Source: Salibacterium salarium (GTDB taxonomy: Bacteria > Bacillota > Bacilli > Bacillales > Marinococcaceae). From it: a stretch of DNA of 64,000 bases. Each line of letters begins with the position of its first letter. The first letter of the stretch is position 1. The stretch is taken from assembly GCF_030813635.1 (NCBI RefSeq), contig NZ_JAUSUM010000001.1, forward strand, positions 496,001 to 560,000. Direction: 5' to 3'. Shown here one piece after another: positions 9,048 through 17,528 of the stretch. A program made the translations under genes and the position numbers. The notes under the pieces were generated by a model, which saw only the letters and a list, made by a program, of their open reading frames with translations, had not been told where the DNA came from and made no database searches.

Positions 9048-9061
9048 ATTTCCCGGGAAAT
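9048..9061. promoter_or_regulatory. perfect 14-bp palindrome before mtnE
   Basis: ATTTCCCGGGAAAT is a perfect palindrome lying just before an AT-rich TATAAT-like element and 84 bp before the mtnE start. It looks like an operator for a dimeric regulator; the protein is unknown. No S-box (SAM riboswitch) is visible. Confidence 0.35.
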
Positions 9062-9144
9062 AACTTACAATATAATGAAAAATATAGCTAATCAACAGAT
9101 TATGATAATATGACACCAAATGATTTAATAGAGGAGAGAGAAAT

Positions 9145-10314
9145 GTGAGACATTTTGAACAATCAAATACGTTAAAAAGGCTGCCGGAACAATTTTTCGC
9201 AGGTTTGGTGCAAAAAGTGCAGCATTTGTATAAACAAGGATACGATGTCATTAACCTCGGGCAAGGAAATCCTGATTTACCTACGCCACCGCCAATTGTT
9301 GAAGAATTAAAGCAAGCAGCCGAAAAAAACGAAAATCACAAATATTCTCCCTTTCGTGGACGCAGGGAATTGAAACAAGCAGCTGCAGATTTTTATAAAA
9401 GGGAATATAATGTAGACATCCAACCAGAAACAGAAGTGGCTATTTTATTTGGTGCAAAAACAGGACTTGTGGAGATTAGTCAGTGTCTTCTTAATGCTGA
9501 AGATACGGCATTGCTTCCGGATCCAGGATACCCCGATTATTTATCAGGAACGGCGTTAGCTAACGCGAATGTAGAACTAATGCCGCTTTTAGAAAGAAAC
9601 CATTTTTTACCGGATTATAGCGCATTGCAAATGGAAGTTTTGGAGAAGGCGAAGCTTATGTTTTTAAACTATCCTAATAATCCAACTGCAGCTACTGCCA
9701 ATAAAACATTTTTTGATAAAACCATTGAAATGGCAAAAGCGCACAATATTTGTGTCGTGCATGACTTTGCATATGGTGCGCTTGGGTTCGATGGAGACAA
9801 GCCACAAAGTTTTATGCAGTCAGAGGGTGCGAAAGATATTGGGATTGAAATATACACCTTATCCAAAACGTATAATATGGCGGGATGGCGTGTAGCTTTT
9901 GCTGTAGGAAATCCTTCCGTCATTGAAAGTATTAATCTTATTCAAGATCATCTGTATGTCAGCATATTTGGAGCAATTCAAGAAGCTGCTGCTTACGCTT
10001 TAACAGCCAATCAAGAACCTGTCCGGCAATTGGCTGCCACATACGAAGCTCGTCGCAACGCATTTTTGGGGCGACTTCGAGAGTATGGGTGGGAGGCAGC
10101 ATCTCCAAAAGGCACCTTTTTTGTCTGGCTCCCTGTTCCTGAAGGCTATACGTCAGAAGAATTTTCAGACAAATTACTTGAAAAAGCTCATGTCGCAACA
10201 GCTCCGGGAAATGGTTTTGGGGAATACGGGGAAGGATACATACGCATTGGACTCCTTGATACTCCCGAGCGTCTACGTGAAGCAGCTGATCGCATCGGAC
10301 TTCTTTCGACTTAA
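9145..10314 (+). CDS. mtnE: methionine-salvage aminotransferase (MtnE-type)
   Basis: A PLP-dependent class I/II aminotransferase of 389 residues, very similar along its length to B. subtilis MtnE (YkrV), which transaminates 2-keto-4-methylthiobutyrate to methionine. Key parts: DVINLGQGNPD near 34, FLNYPNNP near 173, HDFAYG near 206, and the PLP lysine at about 241 in LSKTYNMAGWRV. The start is GTG at 9145 (GAGGAG upstream); an overlapping ATG at 9143 would stop at once. Unlike the usual case it is not next to other mtn genes here, so its exact amino donor and substrate are less certain. Confidence 0.88.
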   Translation: MRHFEQSNTLKRLPEQFFAGLVQKVQHLYKQGYDVINLGQGNPDLPTPPPIVEELKQAAEKNENHKYSPFRGRRELKQAAADFYKREYNVDIQPETEVAILFGAKTGLVEISQCLLNAEDTALLPDPGYPDYLSGTALANANVELMPLLERNHFLPDYSALQMEVLEKAKLMFLNYPNNPTAATANKTFFDKTIEMAKAHNICVVHDFAYGALGFDGDKPQSFMQSEGAKDIGIEIYTLSKTYNMAGWRVAFAVGNPSVIESINLIQDHLYVSIFGAIQEAAAYALTANQEPVRQLAATYEARRNAFLGRLREYGWEAASPKGTFFVWLPVPEGYTSEEFSDKLLEKAHVATAPGNGFGEYGEGYIRIGLLDTPERLREAADRIGLLST

Positions 10315-10412
10315 GAAAGTTTGTAAAACAAAACGTCCGATGTGTGAAAAGAATCTATCCTAAGCTAGAACGAAACAACATTATAACGAGTGATACTCTA
10401 GGATAAACAGTG

Positions 10413-10450
10413 AAAGCCTTTTGGAATACATACTCTGAAAGGCTTTTTAA
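10413..10450 (+). terminator. terminator after mtnE
   Basis: AAAGCCTTT pairs with AAAGGCTTT around a 16-base loop, followed by TTAAT. The remainder of the 10315-10640 gap shows only the promoter described next. Confidence 0.7.
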
Positions 10451-10557
10451 TAAGACTTTCTACCTTTGAGACCAACGAAGTTTCGGGTATTTTTTTAGGA
10501 GGCGACAAGAGATAAAGCAATAATTTCGTAAAAAAACAAAAAATTTTAAATTCGGTC

Positions 10558-10597
10558 TTGTTAACATTCTAGTATTCTTTTATACTTGTATACAAGT
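10558..10597 (+). promoter_or_regulatory. promoter with GntR-type palindromic operator for the sugar-acid operon
   Basis: TTGTTA (10558-10563), a 17-bp spacer and TATACT (10581-10586) form a good sigma-A promoter. A perfect palindrome ACTTGTATACAAGT (10584-10597) overlaps the -10 box; TTGTATACAA is typical of FadR-subgroup GntR operators in sugar-acid operons, and the first gene encodes such a protein. Confidence 0.7.
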
Positions 10598-10640
10598 TAA
10601 ACGAAAGTGATGTATTAGACAATTTTTTGGAGGCGGATTC

Positions 10641-11326
10641 ATGAATATAAATCACTTAACCAATAAAGATACAAAATCTATGAGAAGTGAAGTTTATGCT
10701 TCCTTACGTCAAGAAATTATGGCTTTGCAATTAGAACCGGGACGTTCGATAAGCGAAAATGAAATTTCCAAGCGCTTAGAAGTAAGTAGAACGCCGGTAA
10801 GGGAAGCTTTTTTACGATTATCTCAAGATGATCTTATAACAGTGTATCCTCAAAAAACATCAATTGTTTCTCTTATCGACTTAGACCACTTAGAAGAAAC
10901 AAGGTTTATGAGAGAGCATTTAGAAGTGGCTGTGACAAAATTAGCATGTGACATTTTTTCAGAAAAAATATAGCACAACTTCAGGATATAGTAGAACAAC
11001 AAAAAAATAGTGCGAAAAAGAAAGATTTAAGACACTTTTACACTTTAGACGATAGATTTCACGCTATTATTTTTGAAGGTTGTAATAAACAGAGGATTTT
11101 GACGGTTCTTCAGGATATGATGAGTAAGAATTTCAACCGCGTTCGCTTGTTAAGCTTATCTGAAAATTTAAACACTGACACGATTATTTCTCAACATGAG
11201 CAGATTTTAGAGGCTATCCAAAACAATGATAAAGAGACAGCGGAAAATGTAGTAAGGAAACATTTACAGCTCGTAACTGTAGATCGAGAGGAACTCAAAG
11301 AGAGGTTTCCAGGGTATTTTAAGTAA
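10641..11326 (+). pseudogene. GntR/FadR-family regulator interrupted by a frameshift
   Basis: The first frame (110 codons) gives a GntR winged helix (SEVYASLRQEIMALQLEPG, then VSRTPVREAFLRL) and the start of an FCD domain, and stops at 10971-10973. The rest of the FCD domain continues in another frame to 11326, with the metal-ligand pattern DDRFH, QHEQIL and RKHL. The shift falls at a run of six A (10963-10968); one more A restores a protein of about 228 residues. It may be a true mutation, a sequencing error or transcriptional slippage. It heads the sugar-acid operon and is the likely binder of the palindrome at its promoter. Confidence 0.85.
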
Positions 11327-11392
11327 GGATTTATAAGCCTATTAGCATTTATGTAACCGCTTTCTACAGCGGACGATGAAACAGAGGTGTTT

Positions 11393-12406
11393 ATGGTGTC
11401 CGAAGTTAACATTAAAGAAGACCGTCTAAGAAAATTAGTTGTAGATAAATTAATATCTGCTGGATTACGGGAAGCCCATGCACTAACGGTAGCAGATGTG
11501 TTGGTTCACGCAGATTTAAGGGGGGTTCATTCACATGGTGTTTTGAGAACGGAACACTATGTAAGGAGATTATCAGAAGGGGGGATTAATTCGAATAGTT
11601 TAACGAGTGTTGAAAATAAAGGAAAGTCCGGTGCATTGTTCAATGGTGATAATGGCATGGGGCATGTCATTGCAAAAGAAGCAATGGATTATTCTATTAA
11701 GTTATCAAAAGAAAACGGGATAGGTATTGTTGGAGTTACAAATTCCAGTCATTGTGGTGCTCTTTCTTATTTTGCTGAACAAGCAGCGAATGAAGATATG
11801 GTGAGTATGGTTGTAACTCAAACAGATAGTGCGGTTGTTCCTTTTGGTGGAGCAGATTCATATTTTGGAACGAATCCTATAGCTTTTGGTTTTCCGTCTA
11901 AAAATGAACGTCCCATTATTTTAGATATGGCAACAAGTAATGTGGCTTTTGGAAAAATAATTAACGCTCGTGAAAATAGTCAACCGATTCCAGATAACTG
12001 GGGCGTAGATAAAGATGGAAATACAGTTACGGATCCCTCGGTTGTTAAAAGTCTTCTTCCGGTAGGTGGAGCTAAAGGGTACGGTCTTGCATTAGTTGTA
12101 GATGTATTATCTGGTATTATGACTGGTTCTTCGTTTGGTTCCTCCATCGTTACGATGTATGGGGACTATGACCAATATCGAAAGCTCGGTCATACGATTA
12201 TTACAATAGATGCGGGGCTTTTCGTTGATAAAGATGAATTTTTGACGAGTGTTGATAAGATGATTGAAGAATTGCACAACGTGGTTCCTGCAGAAGGATT
12301 TGATCAAGTGTTAGTGCCAGGTGAACCAGAACAATTGAAACAAGAGAACTATTCGAAAAATGGTATTCCAATTTCTCAATCAGTCTATGATTACTTGATT
12401 TCGTAG
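11393..12406 (+). CDS. Ldh_2/AllD-family NAD(P)-dependent dehydrogenase
   Basis: A 337-residue member of the malate/L-lactate (MDH2/LDH2) dehydrogenase family, close in sequence to E. coli ureidoglycolate dehydrogenase AllD: RGVHSHGVLR (about 42-51), YFGTNPIAF, LDMATSNVAFGK and PVGGAKGYGLA are all present. The same fold includes 2,3-diketo-L-gulonate reductase and sulfolactate dehydrogenase. Here, between a GntR regulator and a TRAP importer with UxuA/UxuB, it more likely oxidises or reduces a sugar acid than ureidoglycolate; that is inference. GAGGTG precedes the ATG at 11393; the GTG at 11396 is an alternative. Confidence 0.8.
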   Translation: MVSEVNIKEDRLRKLVVDKLISAGLREAHALTVADVLVHADLRGVHSHGVLRTEHYVRRLSEGGINSNSLTSVENKGKSGALFNGDNGMGHVIAKEAMDYSIKLSKENGIGIVGVTNSSHCGALSYFAEQAANEDMVSMVVTQTDSAVVPFGGADSYFGTNPIAFGFPSKNERPIILDMATSNVAFGKIINARENSQPIPDNWGVDKDGNTVTDPSVVKSLLPVGGAKGYGLALVVDVLSGIMTGSSFGSSIVTMYGDYDQYRKLGHTIITIDAGLFVDKDEFLTSVDKMIEELHNVVPAEGFDQVLVPGEPEQLKQENYSKNGIPISQSVYDYLIS

Positions 12407-12410
12407 CGTT

Positions 12411-12438
12411 ATAAACGGTTTTCTATAAAACCGTTTAT
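12411..12438 (+). other. perfect hairpin between dehydrogenase and TRAP binding-protein genes
   Basis: ATAAACGGTTTT pairs exactly with AAAACCGTTTAT around a 4-base loop, followed by AAAATAATAATG rather than a T-run. It may stabilise or process the dctP message. Confidence 0.5.
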
Positions 12439-12469
12439 AAAATAATAATGAAAAAGGGGAGAAGGTGTC

Positions 12470-13495
12470 ATGAAAAAAGTATTGGGGTTATCTATTTTGA
12501 CAGCGCTTTTATTTATCATTAGTGCTTGTGGAGAAGACTCTTCTAATAATGAGGAAACTGCTGGAGGAGAAGGTGAAGAATCGGGTGAAACAATTACTTG
12601 GAAATTAGGTCATTTATCCAATGAAGATCACTCTTGGCACAAAACGGCAGAACGTTTTGCTGAATTAGTAGATGAAAAGACAGATGGTCAATTGCAAATT
12701 GAAATTTATCCTAACGAAGAGCTCGGAAGCGAAACCGATGTCATAGATGGAATTAGTGCTGGAACAGCTGATATGACTATTACGGGTGAATCGATGGCAA
12801 ATTGGGCCCCTGAAACGGCAATGCTTGGTGCGCCTTATGCCATCAATAGTGAAGAACATTTGAAAACAGTAGTAGAAGGTGAGATTGGTGAAGAATTAGA
12901 GCAAACCATTAAAGACGACGTTGGTCTGACACCTCTTTACTATCATATGAGAGCACCACGTAATTTAACTTCCAACGAACCGATTAATACACCGGCAGAT
13001 GCGGAAGGGTTCAAAATGCGTGTACCAAATGTTCCATTATATATGGACTCCTGGAATGAAGTAGGAGCAAGTCCACAAACAATCGCTTTCAATGAGGTAT
13101 TTACAGGACTACAGCAAGGCGTGATTGATGGGCAGGAGAATCCGGTTGATCTTATTCACAGTGCAGGATTTTATGAAGTGCAAGACTATGTAAACGTTAC
13201 AGAGCATGTATATGGCTGGGTATATGTGGTTGTTGGTAATGAGCAATTCAACGCATTAGATGAAGATATGCAGGAAGCTGTTATGGAAGCAAGCGAAGAA
13301 GTTCAAGGTCTCAGCCAAGAATTATATGAAGAAGATACAGAAGAATATACACAGATGTTAAAAGATGAAGGCATGAAGTTCAATGAAGATGTCGACAAAG
13401 ATGCCTTTTCTGAAGCAATGAGACCAGCAATTGAAGAAAGTCTTAGTGAAGAACAATTAGATCTTTATGAAAGAATTGTAGAAGCAGGCGAATAA
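12470..13495 (+). CDS. dctP: TRAP transporter solute-binding lipoprotein (DctP family)
   Basis: A 341-residue extracytoplasmic binding protein anchored by a lipobox (IISAC, Cys20). DctP features include TWKLGHLSNEDHSWHK after the linker, the middle motif with RNLTSNEPI and the conserved Arg in FKMRVP (about 183) that pairs with a carboxylate, and NPVDLIHSAGFYEVQDY. In the TRAP family the ligand is usually an organic or sugar acid; with UxuA/UxuB in the operon an aldonate or uronate is likely. Gram-positive TRAP binding proteins are tethered by lipid, as here. Confidence 0.93.
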   Translation: MKKVLGLSILTALLFIISACGEDSSNNEETAGGEGEESGETITWKLGHLSNEDHSWHKTAERFAELVDEKTDGQLQIEIYPNEELGSETDVIDGISAGTADMTITGESMANWAPETAMLGAPYAINSEEHLKTVVEGEIGEELEQTIKDDVGLTPLYYHMRAPRNLTSNEPINTPADAEGFKMRVPNVPLYMDSWNEVGASPQTIAFNEVFTGLQQGVIDGQENPVDLIHSAGFYEVQDYVNVTEHVYGWVYVVVGNEQFNALDEDMQEAVMEASEEVQGLSQELYEEDTEEYTQMLKDEGMKFNEDVDKDAFSEAMRPAIEESLSEEQLDLYERIVEAGE

Positions 13496-13506
13496 AAAAT
13501 GGAAAC

Positions 13507-13537
13507 AAGAGAGTGTGGCATAAGCCCGCGCTCTCTT
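13507..13537 (+). other. stem-loop between dctP and dctQ
   Basis: AAGAGAG pairs with CTCTCTT with a further GC-rich inner part and no long T-run. Such structures after a binding-protein gene often give it more transcript than the downstream membrane genes. Confidence 0.45.
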
Positions 13538-13647
13538 CCCTAAAAAAAGGTGCTTATATTGATTTTTCAGGATGCCCCATAAACGTGTGATAGGGACATC
13601 ATGAAAAGTCCTATATATTAAAGGCCTTAGAGAAAGAGGAGATGACG

Positions 13648-14133
13648 ATGCGAGTTTTTCATTGGTTAAGTCGAGCGATTCAATTGGTAACATTATTGTC
13701 CTTTTCTGCTTTGATTATTGTCGTGGTGCTTCAAATCCTATCGAGATTTATGCCATTCGGCTTTATATGGACCGAAGAGATGTCACGCTTCTTATTCATA
13801 TTTTCGATAGCGTTTGGTGCCCCTTTAGCGATGGAAAAACGCGACTTTGTCAGAGTTGATGTCCTGGTCGGGTTACTGCCTGCGCGCATTAGAAGATATT
13901 ATGACGCTGTCATTTATTTGGTGCTCGGCGCTTTTTCGACGTTTCTGATTTATTATGCTTACGAATTCACAATGATTGGAACAAATCGTACATCCGCCAC
14001 GTTATCCATCAGTATGTCGTATATCAATGCAAGCATGATTGCAGCGTTTGTTTTGTTAGGGATTTATAGTTTTCTGAATGTGTATTTAGTTATAACGGAA
14101 CCAGCATCAGAGGAAGGAGGGGCAGAAGAATAA
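13648..14133 (+). CDS. dctQ: TRAP transporter small membrane subunit (DctQ family)
   Basis: A 161-residue protein with four predicted membrane helices, the normal DctQ architecture, with the family-typical FIWTEEMSRFLFIFSIAFGA segment (about 39-58). It associates with DctM to form the sodium-driven permease fed by DctP. AAAGAGGA lies 7 bases before the ATG at 13648; an ATG six bases earlier would be too close. Its stop overlaps the dctM start by one base. Confidence 0.9.
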   Translation: MRVFHWLSRAIQLVTLLSFSALIIVVVLQILSRFMPFGFIWTEEMSRFLFIFSIAFGAPLAMEKRDFVRVDVLVGLLPARIRRYYDAVIYLVLGAFSTFLIYYAYEFTMIGTNRTSATLSISMSYINASMIAAFVLLGIYSFLNVYLVITEPASEEGGAEE

Positions 14134-15407
14134 TGGCTGTATTGTTATTTGTATCCTTTATTGTACTTATCTTTTTGGGTGTACCCATAGCATTTAGTTT
14201 GGGTCTATCCTCTTTACTTTATGTTTTTCTCATGGAAATCCCGATGAATGTCATGGTGCAGAAAATGTTCGAGGGGATCAACTCGTTTGTCCTCTTATGT
14301 ATTCCTGGATTTGTTCTGGCAGGGAATCTGATGAATGCAGGGGGCATTACACCTAGAATCATTGATTTTGCTAAGAAAATCATTGGACATATCCGCGGCG
14401 GTTTAGGCTTAGCTAATGTGGGATCTTCGATGGGATTTGCAGGTATTTCCGGAACAGCGCTTGCTGACACTGCCAGTATCGGGGCGGTAATGATTCCAGC
14501 TATGAAAAAAGAAGGCTATAGTGGTCCGTTTGCTGTAGCGGTAACCTCATCATCTTCAACGGTTGGTCCGATTATTCCGCCTTCCCTTCCGATGATTATC
14601 GTGGGGACGCTGGCAACAGTCTCCATTGGGGATTTATTTTTGGCCGGTGCCGTACCGGGCGTTTTACTGGGAATCAGCTTAATGATTGTAACCTATGCCA
14701 TTTCTGTTAAAAAGGGATATCCCAAAGGAGAACGTGAAAAACTATCAGTCATTGTAAAGGCGTTTCCAGGTGCATTCTGGGCGTTGATGATGACCGTCGT
14801 TATTCTTGTCGGTATCCTAAGCGGTATTTTTACACCGACAGAAGCCGCTATTGTAGCTGTCATTTATGCGTTAATTGTGGGATTGTTCATTTATCGTGAA
14901 TTAAAGATAAAGGACGTTCCAAAAATCATGATTGATTCGATGATTACAACAGCAGGAATTCTAGTACTAGTTGGATTCGCAAACCTTTACGGCTGGATAT
15001 TAGTAAGCGAACAAATCCCGCAGCTCGTAGCAGATGGAATCCTATCTATTTCTCCTAACGCTATTATTGTGATTCTATTGTTGAATCTATTACTTTTATT
15101 TATCGGGACATTTATGGAAACCATCGCAGCACTCGTCATTTTGTTCCCGGTTTTACTGCCTGTTGCAACTGAGATTGGTATGGATCCTGTTCAATTCGGT
15201 GTGATGATGGTTCTTAATTTAATGATTGGTCTATCAACGCCTCCAGTTGGGGTATGTTTATTCGTTGCATCTAATATTGGCAAAGTTTCGTTGGTTCGAT
15301 CTTCGATAGCTTTAATTCCGTTTTTAGCCGTTAGTTTGGTTGTACTATTACTAGTGAGCTTTATTCCAGAAATAACGTTGTTTTTGCCTAACTTACTAGA
15401 CTCATAG
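14133..15407 (+). CDS. dctM: TRAP transporter large permease subunit (DctM family)
   Basis: A 424-residue permease with about twelve hydrophobic segments. Family-typical regions are GGITPRIIDFAKKIIGH and the following GFAGISGTALADTASIG (about 113-129), SSSSTVGPIIPPS (about 139-151), and LMIGLSTPPVGVCLFVAS near the end. It carries out sodium-coupled import of the solute delivered by DctP. Translation is probably coupled to dctQ through the TAATG overlap. Confidence 0.94.
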   Translation: MAVLLFVSFIVLIFLGVPIAFSLGLSSLLYVFLMEIPMNVMVQKMFEGINSFVLLCIPGFVLAGNLMNAGGITPRIIDFAKKIIGHIRGGLGLANVGSSMGFAGISGTALADTASIGAVMIPAMKKEGYSGPFAVAVTSSSSTVGPIIPPSLPMIIVGTLATVSIGDLFLAGAVPGVLLGISLMIVTYAISVKKGYPKGEREKLSVIVKAFPGAFWALMMTVVILVGILSGIFTPTEAAIVAVIYALIVGLFIYRELKIKDVPKIMIDSMITTAGILVLVGFANLYGWILVSEQIPQLVADGILSISPNAIIVILLLNLLLLFIGTFMETIAALVILFPVLLPVATEIGMDPVQFGVMMVLNLMIGLSTPPVGVCLFVASNIGKVSLVRSSIALIPFLAVSLVVLLLVSFIPEITLFLPNLLDS

Positions 15408-15425
15408 AAAAGGGGAGAGTAATAT

Positions 15426-16445
15426 ATGAAAGCACTACAAGTTGCAGAACCCGGGGGTTTACAGGTTATTGAGAAAGAAGAGCCGAAACAACCTGCCGCA
15501 AACGAAGTTAAATTGAAAATGAAACGGATGGGGATTTGCGGTTCTGATATGCACATTTTGCATGGAGAAAATCCTTTCGCAACATACCCGCGCATCATAG
15601 GACATGAAGTGGCAGGGGAAGTGGTAGAAGTAGGCCGGGACGTAACAACGGTTGCCCCGGGAGATAAAGCAGTTATGGAACCCATCAAATATTGCGGAGA
15701 GTGCTATGCCTGCAAAAATGGCAGACCCAATGTTTGCGAGTCGATTCAAGTGTATGGAGTGCATCTTGAAGGTGGAAGTCAGGAATATATCACGATGGAT
15801 GCCAACGTTGTCCATAAAGTGAACCCTAAATTGGACTGGTCTGAGATCGCTTTAGTTGAACCCTTTACCATAGGAGCCCAGGCGGTATACCGGGGCCAAG
15901 TTCAAAAGGATGACGTTGTGTTTATAATCGGCGCCGGACCCATAGGGTTATGTTGTTTGAAAATGGCGAAAGAAGCTGGAGCTAAAGTCGCTATTTCCGA
16001 TTTTAATGAAAAACGGTTGGACTTCGCTGAAAAATGGGGGGCTGATCTGCTTCTACACCCGGAAAAAGAAGACATCAGTGATTCCATACAAGAATGGACA
16101 CGAGGTATGGGGGCAAACGTTGTTATGGATGCAGTCGGCCTGCCGAAAACATTTGAACAATCGGTTACTATTGCATCCGCCGCCGGACGAGTGGTGCTGC
16201 TTGGTTTTCATCCCGAACCATCATCGATTTCTCAAGTGGCGATCACTAAAAAAGAACTTACGATTTGCGGTTCCAGACTTCAGACATACCGTTTTCCGAA
16301 AGTGATTGAATTGTTCAATACTCTTTCTTTTAATGTGAAAGATTTGGTCAGTCATGAGTTTGAGCTAAAAGACGCAGATCAAGCATTTAAAATAATGGAG
16401 GATGACCCGGAAAACGTGAGAAAAGTGATGATTAAGATAGATTAG
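15426..16445 (+). CDS. zinc-dependent alcohol dehydrogenase, probable aldonate (L-gulonate/L-galactonate) 5-dehydrogenase
   Basis: A 339-residue medium-chain dehydrogenase with catalytic-zinc residues Cys38 (GICGSD), His60-Glu61 (GHE), structural-zinc cysteines 90, 93, 96 and 104, and a Rossmann GAGPIG motif near 169. Overall sequence is close to E. coli LgoD (YjjN) and related L-gulonate dehydrogenases, which oxidise the C5 hydroxyl to a 5-keto acid. L-gulonate would give D-fructuronate, the substrate of the UxuB-like protein two genes on. The general class is certain; the substrate is inferred from family and operon. Confidence 0.85.
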   Translation: MKALQVAEPGGLQVIEKEEPKQPAANEVKLKMKRMGICGSDMHILHGENPFATYPRIIGHEVAGEVVEVGRDVTTVAPGDKAVMEPIKYCGECYACKNGRPNVCESIQVYGVHLEGGSQEYITMDANVVHKVNPKLDWSEIALVEPFTIGAQAVYRGQVQKDDVVFIIGAGPIGLCCLKMAKEAGAKVAISDFNEKRLDFAEKWGADLLLHPEKEDISDSIQEWTRGMGANVVMDAVGLPKTFEQSVTIASAAGRVVLLGFHPEPSSISQVAITKKELTICGSRLQTYRFPKVIELFNTLSFNVKDLVSHEFELKDADQAFKIMEDDPENVRKVMIKID

Positions 16446-16463
16446 TAGGGGGAGGGACATGAT

Positions 16464-17528
16464 ATGCAAATGGTTTTTCGTTGGTATGGGAAAAACAATG
16501 ACAGTGTGTCGTTGAACCATATCAAACAGATTCCAGGCGTGGATGGCGCCGTATGGGCTTTTCACCATAAGCAGCCAGGGGAAGTATGGGAACTGCCCGA
16601 AATTTTAGAAGAAAAAAAACATATAGAATCCCATGGATTGAATATTGACGTAGTAGAAAGCGTGAATATTCATGAAGACATTAAACTCGGTATAACGAGC
16701 AGAGATCAATATATCGAAAATTATAAAGAAACGATTCGGAATTTAGCGGAGGCTGGGGTGAAGGTGATTTGTTATAACTTCATGCCTGTGTTCGATTGGA
16801 TCCGGACGGATTTAGACAAAGAAATGGAAGACGGATCGACGGCTTTATTTTATGAAAGCGATAAGATCAATAATATTACACCGGAAGAATTGATTCAAAA
16901 AGTAACCGAAAATCCTGAGTTCACGATGCCGGGATGGGAACCGGAACGATTAAGTCAGATTCAGCATTTAATCGAGCAATACCGAGGCGTGACAGAGGAA
17001 GATTTGCGTGATAATCTGCGTTATTTTCTGGAAAAGATCATACCGGTGTGCAAGGAATGTGATGTGCGGATGGCGATTCACCCGGATGACCCACCGTGGT
17101 CTGTGTTTGATTTGCCACGCATCGTTTCGACTCATGAGGATTTACAGAAACTAGTTACATTAGTAGACAGCGAGTATAACGGTCTGACACTTTGCAGTGG
17201 TGCATTAGGTGCGCATCCCGACAATGACATTCCAACGATGATTCATGAGTTTCAAGACCGTATCCACTTCGCTCATGTGCGCAATGTACGACGTTATGAA
17301 AATGGTGATTTCATAGAGACCTCACATCGCTCGCAAGATGGCTCGGTCGATATCACGGCGATTATTAAGGCCTATCATGATATCGAATATAAAGGATATA
17401 TCCGGCCAGATCACGGTCGTCACCTTTGGGGAGAAGAGTGCCGTCCCGGTTACGGACTTTATGACCGAGCATTGGGAATTATGTACATGTTAGGAACGTG
17501 GGATCTTTGTGAAAAGGAGGCATTATAA
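16464..17528 (+). CDS. uxuA: mannonate dehydratase
   Basis: Dehydrates D-mannonate to 2-keto-3-deoxy-D-gluconate. The 354-residue protein has the family-defining stretches VICYNFMPVFDWIRTDL (about 111-127), the metal-site MAIHPDDPP (about 203-211) and RPDHGRHLWGE (about 313). Length matches the UxuA family. uxuB follows directly, the same gene pair seen in hexuronate pathways. No 2-keto-3-deoxygluconate kinase or aldolase gene is in the window, so the product must be handled elsewhere. Confidence 0.96.
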   Translation: MQMVFRWYGKNNDSVSLNHIKQIPGVDGAVWAFHHKQPGEVWELPEILEEKKHIESHGLNIDVVESVNIHEDIKLGITSRDQYIENYKETIRNLAEAGVKVICYNFMPVFDWIRTDLDKEMEDGSTALFYESDKINNITPEELIQKVTENPEFTMPGWEPERLSQIQHLIEQYRGVTEEDLRDNLRYFLEKIIPVCKECDVRMAIHPDDPPWSVFDLPRIVSTHEDLQKLVTLVDSEYNGLTLCSGALGAHPDNDIPTMIHEFQDRIHFAHVRNVRRYENGDFIETSHRSQDGSVDITAIIKAYHDIEYKGYIRPDHGRHLWGEECRPGYGLYDRALGIMYMLGTWDLCEKEAL

